A stretch of DNA of 64,000 nt from Nitzschia sp. pyKryTriq1 (GCA_956465555.1 OY101131.1:881469-945468); one strand, 5' to 3'. Numbered from the stretch's first letter, positions 1 through 10,298 are shown. The notes: generated from the letters alone by a model not told the origin. Made by a program: numbers and translations.

Positions 1-327
1 AGAGCTGTAAGATAAGAGGTCGCAACGACAAAAATAAAATCAATAGAAATGAGGACCGCGAATTCTTGTGCTCATTCGGGTGGGTCGACTGCGTACAAGG
101 GCTACTGGGAATGTCTGTACGTTCAACGTACCGGGAGAGTCAGTCGCCACAACCTTGTCGTACTGTTGCAAGGCGATGTAGCATCGTTGGACAAAGACTT
201 CTCGTTCCGCTTTCAGAGCAGGGCTCATAGGACGCCGCATGATTTGCTTGGCTTCTTCCAGGGCCATGTGGTAGTGGCCCAACCAGAACTGGGCACGCAA
301 GGTGTAGAGTTCATCCGGTTCCGCCAT
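1..327 (-). CDS. COPE: Coatomer subunit epsilon, N-terminal part (runs off window)
   Basis: Epsilon-COP is a subunit of the COPI coat on Golgi-derived vesicles and forms a TPR-like helical solenoid that binds alpha-COP. The protein opens MAEPDELYTLRAQFWLGHYH, the typical start of the family, followed by helical TPR-like sequence (ALEEAKQ, REVFVQRCYIALQQYDKV). I place the ATG at 327. The frame continues upstream but only through low-complexity His/Thr sequence. A strong donor (GTACGT) begins at 131 and a pyrimidine-rich acceptor (CTTATCTTACAG) ends at 5. Exon 1 is therefore 327-132, the intron is 127 nt, and exon 2 begins at 4 and leaves the window. Only about 65 of the usual 280-300 residues are visible. 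The gene diverges from the gene at 915. Confidence 0.85.
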
Positions 328-914
328 GGTCAGAGTTGTGTGTGTGTGTGTGTTGTTGTTTGTTGTGCCTGTTTTTTTCGGATTTTGGTTTTTGTATGCA
401 TGCGCGGCGCAGTCGCTACTAGCGCTGCGGCACGGCGGTCGAAGCTGGGTCGAAGTCAATGACAATAAAGTTTTGGTGGGGGCACCTGAATTCGGGGGAT
501 CGATTTACCGATGGGCCTAATCGTAACATTTGACAGAGAGGCAAATGTCCATCCTACTATTGGTCCCTTACGAAATTGCACAGGTTTTTTCCTCGTGAAT
601 CATCAGAATGGTCTTCTCAGTTTTAGTGAGATCTCGCCCCCAGCTCACCGCCCCAGATAGAGAACCAACCCCCACCGGGATCACTGTCGTCCCGCCGGCG
701 GCCTTTCTATTTCTCGGAATAAGTACCGGTATCCGGTATGTGCCGTCTGTTGTGTGTGATGAGATGTGTGCTTTCTGTTGCTTCGTATGTGCATACCACC
801 ATGGTGATGATGACTTGAGCGTCATGGAAAACCAGCATATTAAGGCACAACAAAGAAACAAAACAATAGTAAAACCAAAACCAAGTCCAGCACAAAGGCG
901 CTGGGTTTTCTAAG
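328..914. promoter_or_regulatory. Divergent intergenic region between epsilon-COP and the 915 gene
   Basis: This 587-nt stretch separates two divergent starts and must hold both promoters. It contains a short (TG)n run near 335-355 and a TACCGGTA-type palindrome near 724-738. Open frames here on both strands look like chance. No known core promoter element could be assigned. Confidence 0.4.
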
Positions 915-3146
915 ATGAATAGATTAATATCCTCGTCCCCATCGTCTTCGACGATCTCACAAGTCCCGCCCACTCCCACGCCCGAATCGTCGAAGAATCG
1001 GTTTCGAGCGGGTCTTGACTGGTTTCAGTCGCAACTCAACGCGGATGGAATTCTGAACCTAGGCCTGGGCCACTCTCGGCGGAATAATAAGCACAAGAGC
1101 CGCCGGGGGCGGCCATCCGAGGAGTCGTCCGCCGACAGAGTGACGCATAGAATCCGCTTTGACGCTGAAAAGAACGAGACGCGAGCTACGATTTCTCTGC
1201 ACGAGTACACGGACGATGAGTTTGAGGGCTCGTTCTTCAACCGCGACGATTTGACGCGGATCTTCGAACGCACCAACAGAATTGTGCTTCAAATGGAGAG
1301 CGGGGAAGTGGATGCCAGGGTTTGCACGCGGGGTCTCGACAAGCTATTCGGGGAGCGACAGGAAGCGTGCAGGACGCTGCGTTCCAAAGCCGTCAATGCT
1401 GTCATGGATCTGCAGGAAGACCAGTGGGAATCTGGCCAGGATGATTTCGACCTGCTGGCCAGAGTCTCAAGCGACATCACCAAGGAAGCCGCTGCTAGGG
1501 CCCTGCACGAAGCGAGACAGGACGTTCAGGCGGCCAGATATTATTTGCAAGACGTTGACACGTCCCCGTGGTCCTCGTTGACGAGTACAACTAGATCTTC
1601 TACCACTCCGTCTCGCTCGAAATCCATCCTTAAGACGCGACATTCCACCTCTGAGCTTCTGTCTACGGCGTTTCTGTTTCCCGAAAATAAGCCAGATGTC
1701 AGTGACCGCGGCACACGTACTGGTGTGAGGTCAACACACGAACGACGAACGGCTCCCTCGCGGGCCAAATCTATGCCGGTGTCGGATGGCAAACGCAGTA
1801 GGAGCACGCCTCCCGTCCAACGACCGACGAGACCCAATCGCCCTCAAACACGTGCCGCTCCAGTGCCACTCACCCCCGCAACCACGACTTCGAAACCCTC
1901 CTTGAACGTGCGGGTGGGAATGGATAGTTCCATGCCCACCATGACCCCCATGCAACGAGCCAAAGCCCGAGTCGCGCATTCATCCACACCGGATACCTCA
2001 TCCTCCGAACATCGCCGAAACAAAATCGCGGCCGCATTGACCTCGTCTACAGATATCTTAGAACTTCAAAGCACGGATATACGGCGAAATCGGGCCGGTG
2101 TCAACAGACAATTACCTCGACGTTGCAAAAGCTCTCTTCCGACTTCAACGACACAATCAAGCCACCACCAGCGCCGGGTTAATGACTCGCTTTCCTCCGA
2201 AAGTACTCATTCGGTGTCCTCCTTCGCCAACGATGACCACGATGACTTGCTCTCCGCTCAAGTTGAACCACCGCGAGGGGCAATCCCTCTAAGAAAAAGC
2301 AGTATTGATGCAAATAACACGAAGAATCGGGACGGAGTGATTTCATCCCAGCACCCGAAAGAAGTTAGTTATTCATCGGAACACCAAGACTCTTCTTCGG
2401 GGCCATCGTCTATACGTCAGCTACCAACACGAGGAAAATACAAAGCAACGCTATCTAATGAGGATATTACAATGTCCGGTCATAACTCTTCTCGTCATCG
2501 ACGACCACCCCCTCAACAAGGAGCCCACGGCGACTCCTCTCATCATCGTAGAACGACAATACAAAACCACTCAGAAATATCCGGCGGCATGGACAATGTT
2601 AGAAAGACCAGAAGTCGGACTCCTCCTCAACGATCTCGATCGTCAGCAGCCGGAAAGTCATCCAATGACTCGTCGTCGTCGTCGTCTTACCACCGGCAAA
2701 AATCACCACAAGCACCAGAGCGAGGGGATCTTCCTAAAAGACGATTAAGACCGCCGCAACGCTCCCAAAGTGAGTTGGTGAATGGTGCGAATTCTGCCCC
2801 CAAGGAATTCACCTCTACTGGTAGTAGTCCGAAAACAGGTAGACCAGCGCGACGAAATCGATCCGGACAGGAACCCTCCCAGCGCACTCACACTCCCCCA
2901 AACGCTACAGCGGCGGGTTGCAGGCAAAAGTCTGGTGTTGGTGCTTCTCAGCGATCCACGAGTGCTGCTGCCATTTCCACAACAACGTTGGCTACTGGTA
3001 GCGGCCCTGCTCCCCCACCATGCACATCTCCCACCAAGATGCGACCCAATCCCAATGAAAAATGCCGGCAAGCTCCCAACCGGACGAAATCGCTCCCGGC
3101 GACCACTCCTTGGGCGCAACGCCAAAGTAAGGCCACTTTGGCCTAG
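915..3146 (+). CDS. Hypothetical basic, largely disordered protein
   Basis: This is a single-exon protein of 743 residues. Residues about 85-205 look folded and mostly helical: an acidic EYTDDEFEGSFF segment, then IFERTNRIVLQMESGE, then a long helix ending EARQDVQAARYYLQD. The arrangement recalls a family common in diatoms in which a tyrosine/acidic segment precedes an EAR-type helix, but this is memory and not a search. The remaining roughly 530 residues are Ser/Thr/Pro/Arg/Gln-rich with many SxxR and RSxS patches, and look intrinsically disordered and phosphorylatable. No catalytic motif, membrane span or signal peptide is seen. It converges on the coiled-coil gene ending at 3297. Function unknown. 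Confidence 0.75.
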   Translation: MNRLISSSPSSSTISQVPPTPTPESSKNRFRAGLDWFQSQLNADGILNLGLGHSRRNNKHKSRRGRPSEESSADRVTHRIRFDAEKNETRATISLHEYTDDEFEGSFFNRDDLTRIFERTNRIVLQMESGEVDARVCTRGLDKLFGERQEACRTLRSKAVNAVMDLQEDQWESGQDDFDLLARVSSDITKEAAARALHEARQDVQAARYYLQDVDTSPWSSLTSTTRSSTTPSRSKSILKTRHSTSELLSTAFLFPENKPDVSDRGTRTGVRSTHERRTAPSRAKSMPVSDGKRSRSTPPVQRPTRPNRPQTRAAPVPLTPATTTSKPSLNVRVGMDSSMPTMTPMQRAKARVAHSSTPDTSSSEHRRNKIAAALTSSTDILELQSTDIRRNRAGVNRQLPRRCKSSLPTSTTQSSHHQRRVNDSLSSESTHSVSSFANDDHDDLLSAQVEPPRGAIPLRKSSIDANNTKNRDGVISSQHPKEVSYSSEHQDSSSGPSSIRQLPTRGKYKATLSNEDITMSGHNSSRHRRPPPQQGAHGDSSHHRRTTIQNHSEISGGMDNVRKTRSRTPPQRSRSSAAGKSSNDSSSSSSYHRQKSPQAPERGDLPKRRLRPPQRSQSELVNGANSAPKEFTSTGSSPKTGRPARRNRSGQEPSQRTHTPPNATAAGCRQKSGVGASQRSTSAAAISTTTLATGSGPAPPPCTSPTKMRPNPNEKCRQAPNRTKSLPATTPWAQRQSKATLA

Positions 3147-3296
3147 TAGAGTAGAGAGCAAAGTAAGAAGGCTGGAACAGGTCGATTTTTAATAGGGCAG
3201 GCACAGAACGCGAAGAAGCGCATCAATGTTGCTAAATCCTACAGTGTAAGTCTGTGTACGCCCACAGCTGTTGGCTGGTCTCTTCTTCTTCTTCTT

Positions 3297-4532
3297 CTAT
3301 TCTACATCCAGTGCTAATTTTTCCATGTAGTCTTCATCCATATTCTCGTTTCCATCATTCTCGTCCTCGGCAGCAAGTTTCATTGCAGCAATGGATCGTA
3401 GAGCAGCTGCATAGACCAAGGGGAACTCATCATCTTCTTCAAAGTAGTGCTTCTCTGCCTCCTCAATGATCGTATAGTTCAACATGCTCTTGACGAGGGA
3501 TGGAAAATACACAATTTCGTCCCTCATGACGTCGTAAAACTTTTTCTTGTAGGCAACAGCCTTCGCCCCAATTCGAAGCGCTTCGATTGCTTCTTCTTCA
3601 AAAGGCTCTTCCATTTCTTCTTCTTCCGCTTGCTTGATGAGGGTATCTAGTTCTTCGTCGATTCGCCGATACAACTTCTCGCGTTCTGGCATTTCACTGT
3701 TGGATGATTCTTCTGGCTCTGCCCCATCCTTTCCCCTTGGTTCCCGTTGGTCGGAGGCCGATATAATAATCTCTTCGCCCTCGTCGATACTTATTGTCAG
3801 TTGTTCCGACAGTCCCACCTCTGATGACTCTTCGTCAACAGAGGGGGCTGTTTGCCCACCCTTGCCAATATCGTTGAGATCAGCTTGTATTTCTTTCTTG
3901 CTGATGGCAATGTTTGTAAGTTGCTCTTCCAGCTTGGCTTCTCTGATCGATAACAGAGCTTCTCGTTCTTCTAAATTTTCTTCATTTGATTGCAAGGTAG
4001 CCCCCCTTTGAACCAACGCATTTTCTAGCGCCTGCAAAGCTACCCCTTGTAGTTCCAGTGATTGCGTTCGAGCCTCCAGCGCTTCTTCCGTGATGGCACA
4101 TGCCTGTTCCCGCTCCTTGATTGCGTCTTCTCTGACCTCGAGCTCCTTCTGTCGCTGTCGAATATCCGCTAGCTGCTGGGCCAGCGTTTCTTTCTCAACG
4201 TCCACCGCTGCCAAGGCCTCTCTGAGTCGTTCTTCGTCCCGTGCCACCTGCCGTTCTCTACCAACGATCAAGGCATCTTGAATCGCTCCGGGATCCTTTT
4301 TTCGTAGATATGATTTATAATAGGGAAAAAGGAAAGATCGTGAGGGAAGATGTAAACATATCGCATTTGCGTCCCAAGGTGGGTTTAATCTTCACATTCA
4401 GTCAGTCAGTCAGTCAGTCAGTCAGTAACTCACCAATTCCAATTTATTTTTATTGGCCCTTGTACTAGTAGCAGCATCATCCGACGCCGCATCTCCGAAT
4501 TTAAATTTGAAACAAGCGTCGAAAAAGGGCAT
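3297..4532 (-). CDS. Two-exon coiled-coil protein, function unknown
   Basis: The long frame has no in-frame ATG of its own. An upstream exon solves this: ATG at 4532, 33 codons beginning MPFFDACFKFKFGDAASDD, and a donor GTGAGT at 4433. A phase-0 acceptor ends at 4296, so exon 2 is 4295-3297 and the intron is 138 nt with a (GTCA)n run just past the donor. The predicted protein is about 365 residues. Roughly residues 45-170 form a highly charged coiled coil (REALAAVDVEKETLAQQLAD, then repeated EERE and REAKLEEQL patterns). An acidic, Glu-rich C-terminal region follows, including DEELDTLIKQAEEEEMEEP. No enzymatic motif is visible. It could be a cytoskeletal or scaffolding protein, but nothing decides that. 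Confidence 0.7.
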
Positions 4533-5058
4533 GATGATCACTGAACTTTACTTTAGCTCAGCAGATGATGCCAGCTGAAAAAATTAAAACCTACTCCTCT
4601 ATTCGTACTGTAGACTAGAGTAGACTACTCTAGACTCGAAAATAGGAGTGATATACATATGGTGGTGTGGGATGATCTGAGATGAAACTACTCGACTCTT
4701 AGAGCAGAGTAGAGTAGAGTAGAGTACCTGGTAGCTGCAGTCTGCTTGCTAAATATTGACGCGCACGGGGGTCCAAAATTGGGACATGTAATACCGGTAC
4801 AAAAGGGGGCTTCCGGAACAAAAGCAGCGTGATCGTTGCTAGTAGAGGACAGTTGCGCCGGGCACGCACGCGGTCTCACAGCTCCGCGGGGGGATCGATA
4901 GTAATGGATAACCCACTGGGAGCGGCAAACCCCCACAGAATTAAAGCGCCCAAACCCGAAACCCAAAACTTTGAAAACCGAAACCCAAAACTTTCTTTAT
5001 TCGTTGTTACAGAGACTATCGCATCTACTGTTCGAACGTATGTTATCACCCTACAGGT
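4533..5058. other. Intergenic, divergent 5' region
   Basis: This region holds the 5' flanks of the coiled-coil gene and the two-domain glycosyltransferase. It has TAGAGTAGAG-type simple repeats near 4613-4625 and 4700-4727, an ACCGGTAC motif near 4790, and a CCCAAAACTTT duplication near 4960-4992. No gene is supported. Confidence 0.5.
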
Positions 5059-7419
5059 ATGAGACTTAACACCAGCAAAACCGACAGGAGCAGTACCAAC
5101 TACACCATACAAACACTGTTTACTCGTCCTCCTCGCCGACGACGACGAGCAATCGCAGTCGTTGTGTTCGCTGGACTTGTACTCGCACTGCAAATGGACA
5201 CGTTGCTCAAGTCCCAATCATTGTGGTACGATCTCGCTGAAACTGGTGCGATCGACGACAAATTCCTCACCCCGCCAACCACCACCATCGCAGCAGCAAC
5301 AGCAACAACAAGGTGGACGAAAAAGTTGTGGCTTCTTACCTGCGAAACACGAAGAGATAGCGGCAATTTGAAAGGCTGGATGCAAAGTGCCGTACGATTT
5401 AAAAACAGCAAGCTGAATCGGAACCTTGCTGCTAGTCGTGAATGGCAAAGTTACAGTACTAACAGTGACAGAGACATTGACAGTGATGTTGACGAGATGA
5501 TTCGAATCCATAACATTTGCAGTGGTGGGAAAACATGGGAAGGGGATTTGGTGAAGGTACGGGCGCTTCTGGATTTTCTCTCGAACAACGTTTCCGATGA
5601 AAACTCGATCGTCATCTTCACCGATTCAGTCAGTCGGTTCAATCCGTACGCCTTTAGTGTTTCTGAAGTACTGCAAGCCTACGACCAAGCCCGTCACGGT
5701 CGTCCCATATTGGTCAGTGGCGAGGCGTCCTGCTCGATAGGTGTGCGCTGCAACTTGGATATTCTCGACACACTATATCCAGAAGCGACAGATGAAGGTT
5801 CCTTCTGTCCTCAATTCTTAAATTCAGGACAATTTATGGGGACCATGCCACGTATTCAGAACATGCTTGAACTCATGCTAAAAGACCGACAGGAACAAAT
5901 GGAACAAGGAGTCTCCATTAATAGCGACGAACATCTGCTTGCTAGATTTCGTGCCAATCACCTAGGACAAATGGAAATTGACTACGAGGCATCGGTATTT
6001 CGAAATCTGGCAGTTGGAAAACTTGATCCTAACGTTAAGCAAAAAGGTGGTAAAACCTGCGGACGTGCCAAAATAAGAAGATGCGGTGACGCAAAAATCC
6101 CATATACCGGAAAAGTCAATCCTCTCTCACTGTCGATTGAAATGGATCCAGTCCCAGGCTGCACATTATCTACAACGCCGTTTTCCCTTCACGAGTCTGG
6201 TGTCTCCGAGTTATCATTATTCAGTGATCTGAAAAGATTTGACAATAAGTTAAACTTGGCATTGGCGCAGGATCCCAACGCTCCTGTGGTAGGCGCCGAT
6301 CCTGCAGGGGGTGCTGGTACTACGGATCCAAGAAGAAAGAAGAAAAGGAAGGCGGTGGTGGTGGATATTCTCAGCATAGCATCCAATTCGCGCAAAAGCT
6401 ACTACCAAACTCAGCAGCGCACTTGGGCGAACCACAGTTTGGTTCGGAACTTTATGTACGTCACCGAAGATTTGGACGATCCGACATCGGCCTGCCGGAA
6501 GATGTCTGTGGACGTTGCCGTGCAAATTCTTGCTTGGTGTGAAGATCAATACTCAGGGACGGAAGGGTCCTGGCTGATGAGACGCTACATGGCGCAGATG
6601 TTGCCTCGAAAGTGGTACACGGATAAAGACGATCCGGTGGCTTGGCTATGTGCACAGCGGCGCTTCCCATTGGGTCTGGCCACAATTATTCTAGGATACG
6701 GGAAAGAAGAAAGGAATGAGTCCCTACCAGACTATCTTTTAGTAGTCGACGATGATACATATTACAACATGGATCTTTTTTATGATTTGGTTGTCAGCTA
6801 CCGAGATTCAAACGATCCCTTTGTGGGCGCTGGCTGCCTTATCGACAAGCAAAAAGGACGACGCTTTGCTGATCCGAGTGGGTTCGTCTATCCCTTTGGG
6901 GGGTTCGGACTTACGTACTCAAAAGGAAGCCTCGAACGATTTCTGAAGCCCATACACATGCACGCTCTCAACAAGACGGGGGTTGATGATGATAGCTTGT
7001 GGGAAAGGTCCACTATTGCCACAATACAAAACGACAATTTGATCTATGAACGGGAATCCTTCCATGACGGTATGAGTGTGGCCGAGTTGATGGAGGCCTA
7101 CGTGAAAAAGGATCCTTTTCAAGATTTCTACAATTGGACTAGGGGTTATTGTTTCCATGGAGATTGGCTGCTGGCAGCGATGCAACAGCTATATAGACTG
7201 CACTCGTCTCTTCTCATGGACGCACTGTTGGACTCGCTATACATCCCTGCGCTAGAACGGCTACTATCAAGCGGTAACTGTTTGAACGGGGCTGGCAACT
7301 GCAGTAGGTCAGATCTTGCTTGCCACTATCAACGTCCATCCGACATGGAACAACTATCGATCGCCCTAGATGAATTCTCCACGAAAGAGCAAGCTCTGAA
7401 AAATAAGGATGGAAGATAG
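5059..7419 (+). CDS. Two-domain glycosyltransferase: PLOD-like GT plus GT31-like GT
   Basis: A single-exon type II membrane protein of 786 residues, presumably Golgi or ER. A basic N-terminus (PRRRRRAIAVVV) precedes a signal-anchor at about residues 30-48. Residues about 90-320 resemble the glycosyltransferase domain of lysyl hydroxylases/procollagen galactosyltransferases: IVIFTDS, then ILVSGEASCSIG, then FLNSGQFMGTMPRI. Residues about 430-700 resemble GT31 (Fringe/core-1 galactosyltransferase type): SRKSYYQTQQRTWANHSLV, the metal-binding LLVVDDDTYYN, and PFGGFGLTYSKGS. The first domain reads TDSVS where the PLOD family normally has a second Asp (xDSYD), so it may have altered or lost activity. 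The second domain's DDD is intact. It diverges from the coiled-coil gene and converges on the GT49-like gene. Confidence 0.8.
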   Translation: MRLNTSKTDRSSTNYTIQTLFTRPPRRRRRAIAVVVFAGLVLALQMDTLLKSQSLWYDLAETGAIDDKFLTPPTTTIAAATATTRWTKKLWLLTCETRRDSGNLKGWMQSAVRFKNSKLNRNLAASREWQSYSTNSDRDIDSDVDEMIRIHNICSGGKTWEGDLVKVRALLDFLSNNVSDENSIVIFTDSVSRFNPYAFSVSEVLQAYDQARHGRPILVSGEASCSIGVRCNLDILDTLYPEATDEGSFCPQFLNSGQFMGTMPRIQNMLELMLKDRQEQMEQGVSINSDEHLLARFRANHLGQMEIDYEASVFRNLAVGKLDPNVKQKGGKTCGRAKIRRCGDAKIPYTGKVNPLSLSIEMDPVPGCTLSTTPFSLHESGVSELSLFSDLKRFDNKLNLALAQDPNAPVVGADPAGGAGTTDPRRKKKRKAVVVDILSIASNSRKSYYQTQQRTWANHSLVRNFMYVTEDLDDPTSACRKMSVDVAVQILAWCEDQYSGTEGSWLMRRYMAQMLPRKWYTDKDDPVAWLCAQRRFPLGLATIILGYGKEERNESLPDYLLVVDDDTYYNMDLFYDLVVSYRDSNDPFVGAGCLIDKQKGRRFADPSGFVYPFGGFGLTYSKGSLERFLKPIHMHALNKTGVDDDSLWERSTIATIQNDNLIYERESFHDGMSVAELMEAYVKKDPFQDFYNWTRGYCFHGDWLLAAMQQLYRLHSSLLMDALLDSLYIPALERLLSSGNCLNGAGNCSRSDLACHYQRPSDMEQLSIALDEFSTKEQALKNKDGR

Positions 7420-7560
7420 ATCACCGAACTGGACACCGCAAGTATGCGTGGGTACTCTCACTAAAAGAGTGCATTGCTGGCGATTGAACTCACTGTTGGT
7501 GTTGGGATATGGCAAATGAAAAGCAGTCCTGAATCTACGATCGCTTACAATAGAAATATA

Positions 7561-9009
7561 TCAAAAGTCTTGTATCGGATATTGTTCATCCAAATACTTT
7601 TCAAATGCCTTAAATTTGATGTCGTTGTCCATGTGTTGCCCGTGATTGAGGTTAGTGGGATGGGGTAAATGAAAGACAAAAAAGTCCCACAAGCTTCCGA
7701 ACAAATACCCAGCGCGGTCCAATTCTTGAAACCACGATAGCTTGTTTTGCCCATAGCCTCGAAAGTCATTCCAATAACTGGGAATGCCAGGACGGTAGGC
7801 CAAAACATAGGGTTCAAAGAGTGGTTGGTAAAAGATCGGATAATAAGGAGAAGGCGTAGTGGTGGAAGTCGAACTCATCGTGTTGGTGGGTGCCATCATG
7901 ATCTCATCGACAACGGGTTCAAACCATTTGGTAAAGTTGGTCGGACCATGTCCGGGCGGGAACATTTTTACTTGGAAACTTTGTGCTCGCTTCGCTTCAA
8001 CCAGACGAAATAATTCAAGCTTGGAAGCGGGCAGTTGGTCAGGAGTAAGCTTGGAAGCGGGCAGTTGGTCAGGAGTACGCTTGGAAGCGTGCAGTGGGTT
8101 AGGGTCGTAGCCTTCAAAGGCCGGTAGCACCATGACGAGCTTCTTCCGTCTCATTTCCTCTGCCATCCTACCCTCTTCGTCGTCAAAAAGGAGGGTGTGT
8201 AGTTTGGAGTAGCAGTCGGCCGGGTGGGGGATAAAATCGACATCCAGAGCGAGAATATAGTCACTGTCGCATTGAGCCATGGCCAAGTTGCGCAAGAGAT
8301 TGTGAGGATACGGCAACGGTCCCTCTTTGGAGTTGGTATATTCCATCATGACGTGAATCGATGTATTTCGTAACGTTTCCCGATGCTCCTGTAAAAAGGT
8401 CTCCAGAGTGGCAATCTCATCGGGAGTGCTCCTGGTCTCACTGCTGCTGATCTCGTTGATATGCAGAGCCAGCGACGCCGGACCGTTCCAGTATCGCAGC
8501 TGGACCAGGAAGGTCTCTAATTTGAATAGGGTACCGTGTGCTAGCAAGACAATGTCCCGAGAGTTTGGTTTCTCGCGTGGTTTCCAATGAGCCAACACCT
8601 TTTGAGATGTTTGGCCCGGCGGCGTCTCCTCCTTTAATTGTTTCCAAAGAAGCCGCAGCACGGTATTGCCTGGACCGGGTGATGATGCTAATGTTTGTTC
8701 TTTAGATGGATCAAAGTGCGCCTCACTACTTTCGGAAGGAGACCATTTGTGGTCGTACGTGTAGTTGTGGATTGTATCATCTTGGCGGGCCACCAGCATC
8801 GTCGGCCCATCAAAATCAATTACGGCAGGGCGATATTCTGGCACAAAGCGCAGTGCTCGCCTGATCCCCGCAACATTGAAGAAGACTAGGACGAAAATAC
8901 CAATTACTATCCGAGATGTGCGTCGGCGACGAGCAGGAGCCCCTCGTCGGTCTTCCCTGTCCTCCTTGGCGCTGTTAGGCGCTTGTATTAACACTCTTAC
9001 CACCACCAT
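7561..9009 (-). CDS. GT49-like (LARGE/B4GAT1-type) glycosyltransferase
   Basis: A type II membrane protein of 482 residues with the start placed at the ATG at 9009; the frame runs further up only from a GTG. The arrangement is a short basic cytoplasmic tail, a signal-anchor (IVIGIFVLVFFNVAG, about residues 35-49) and a lumenal domain. GT49 hallmarks appear in order: YPHNLLRNLAMAQCDSDYI, the LALDVDFIP motif with DVD at about 256-258, MVLPAFEGYD, then LFEPYVLAYR, NDFRGYGQNKLSW and a terminal FVFHLPHPTN. GT49 enzymes in animals add glucuronic acid or xylose/GlcA repeats; the sugar used here is unknown. Three 30-nt tandem units at 8017-8106 insert a DQLPASKLTP-type repeat after the AFEGYDPN motif. 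The gene is tail-to-tail with the gene ending at 7419. Confidence 0.85.
   Translation of the reverse strand: MVVVRVLIQAPNSAKEDREDRRGAPARRRRTSRIVIGIFVLVFFNVAGIRRALRFVPEYRPAVIDFDGPTMLVARQDDTIHNYTYDHKWSPSESSEAHFDPSKEQTLASSPGPGNTVLRLLWKQLKEETPPGQTSQKVLAHWKPREKPNSRDIVLLAHGTLFKLETFLVQLRYWNGPASLALHINEISSSETRSTPDEIATLETFLQEHRETLRNTSIHVMMEYTNSKEGPLPYPHNLLRNLAMAQCDSDYILALDVDFIPHPADCYSKLHTLLFDDEEGRMAEEMRRKKLVMVLPAFEGYDPNPLHASKRTPDQLPASKLTPDQLPASKLELFRLVEAKRAQSFQVKMFPPGHGPTNFTKWFEPVVDEIMMAPTNTMSSTSTTTPSPYYPIFYQPLFEPYVLAYRPGIPSYWNDFRGYGQNKLSWFQELDRAGYLFGSLWDFFVFHLPHPTNLNHGQHMDNDIKFKAFEKYLDEQYPIQDF
8017..8106 (-). repeat. 30-nt in-frame tandem repeat inside the GT49-like gene
   Basis: Three 30-nt units begin at 8017, 8047 and 8077. 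The first two are identical and the third has diverged. They encode a ten-residue repeat of the type KLTPDQLPAS in what looks like a surface loop. Confidence 0.9.
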
Positions 9010-9244
9010 GGGTAGTTTTTTTAAGACCCTGTCGTAGGAGAGCACCACGGGCCCATAGTGCTGCGATAAAGTGATTTACGTACTCCGAGGACGAGTACTC
9101 TGTACACCTAGTCTTGATAAAAAAGAGACTAGTAGTGTTATCCTGGAAACGATGATGTTGATGATGACGACAAAGAGATTGTGAGATTGATGTTACGGAG
9201 AAGGAAAGTGGTGGTTATTGATTTCTGTATGTTCCGAATATCGT

Positions 9245-9804
9245 ATTAAGGCCTCGTACCAAAAATTCGTGCGGGGAGCTCGATTTTTTATTCGTAGTAG
9301 TCAGCCGTGTACGACCCGGTACTCGTCCTACACGACTCGATCGCCATTTCAAGGAGATGGCAAGATTTGATAGAATGGCACTGGAGGACGATGATTGAAG
9401 CTTTTTCGCCAAACTTTCACATAGGAAACCTCTTCGGAGTAACGTTCGGACAGTAACTTCGATGGGACAGTAGAGTTTCCGCACATAGGGGTTGCTGTAG
9501 AATGCTAACTCTGAAAAGAGCTAGAAATCTATCAATTTTTCAGAGTTAGCTATGTAGTTTCCGTTGAGGATGCGGAAACCATACCTTCACTATGATTCTT
9601 AGTGGCGTGACACTATAACAAAAAAGTCGACTATCTGACTTTCTATGAAATGAGACTCGGAAGGTCATCTAAGTAGCTCGCCAAAGTTGGCCAGTTTCCT
9701 ATTGAAATGGCGATCGAGTCGTGTAGGACGAGTACCGGGTCGTACACGGCTGACTACTCCGAATAAAAAAATCGCCCGCACGAATTTTTAGTACGAGGCC
9801 TTAA
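9245..9804. mobile_element. MITE with about 100-bp inverted arms and TTAA flanks
   Basis: The left arm 9249-9352 and right arm 9702-9800 are near-perfect inverted complements. Both arms read GGCCTCGTAC inward from the ends and continue through GTACGACCCGGTACTCGTCC. Each end abuts TTAA (9245-9248 and 9801-9804), the target duplication used by piggyBac-type elements, although TA or TTA duplications are also possible because the ends are palindromic. Inside are two further nested stems: CGGAAAC arms near 9474-9482/9570-9579, and a 14-bp stem GCTAACTCTGAAAA at about 9503-9516 paired with about 9537-9551. There is no transposase ORF, so the element is non-autonomous. A decayed relative lies at 34165-34460. 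Confidence 0.75.
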
Positions 9805-9938
9805 TGTGTGAATGGGGTGAGCGATGATAAGTCATAATGCCACGTGGAAGGGTTGGATGACTTGAGAGAGTCGAATGAGTCATGAAAAGTAGGTCGAAGA
9901 TCGGTTCACTCCCTCTGATGTTGTTGGTGCGTCTTGAA

Positions 9939-10076
9939 TTCCGCATTGCTCGAGGGCATTCCGGGCAAGAAGTGTTTGCCCGAGCGTGCGCTTTTGGCTT
10001 TTGACCCATGCCCGTCTGCATAAGTTGTCGTTGCAAAGAGCCTTCCATGCCTGATACTCCGAAAAGAGCGTTGGTC
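9939..10076 (+). repeat. Local repeat R1 (complete unit, about 138 bp)
   Basis: This is the complete form of a repeat whose left 76 bp recurs exactly at 10223-10298 and whose right part recurs with few changes at 11417-11493. It has no coding content and contains GGGCATTCCGGGCAAGAAGT and GCCTGATACTCC. It acts as the undisturbed reference for the split copy around the methyltransferase-like gene. Confidence 0.9.
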
Positions 10077-10222
10077 GCAAGAACAAGATGCGTGCACGCC
10101 GCTTTTTTCCGATGTTGTGATCTCTTGTTGTGTGATGGATTGCCGGCCGGCGTGCGTCGGCATCAAATAATATAATCAAAACACCGGGGACGACCGAGCA
10201 ATCCCGCATCTCCTTGCGACAC

Positions 10223-10298
10223 AATTCCGCATTGCTCGAGGGCATTCCGGGCAAGAAGTGTTTGCCCGAGCGTGCGCTTTTGGCTTTTGACCCATGCC
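10223..10298 (+). repeat. Local repeat R2 (left half, 76 bp, identical to R1)
   Basis: Identical to 9939-10014. It ends with the 22-bp segment (10277-10298) that recurs at 11417-11438, and it supplies the first available ATG (10294) of the following ORF. Confidence 0.9.
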
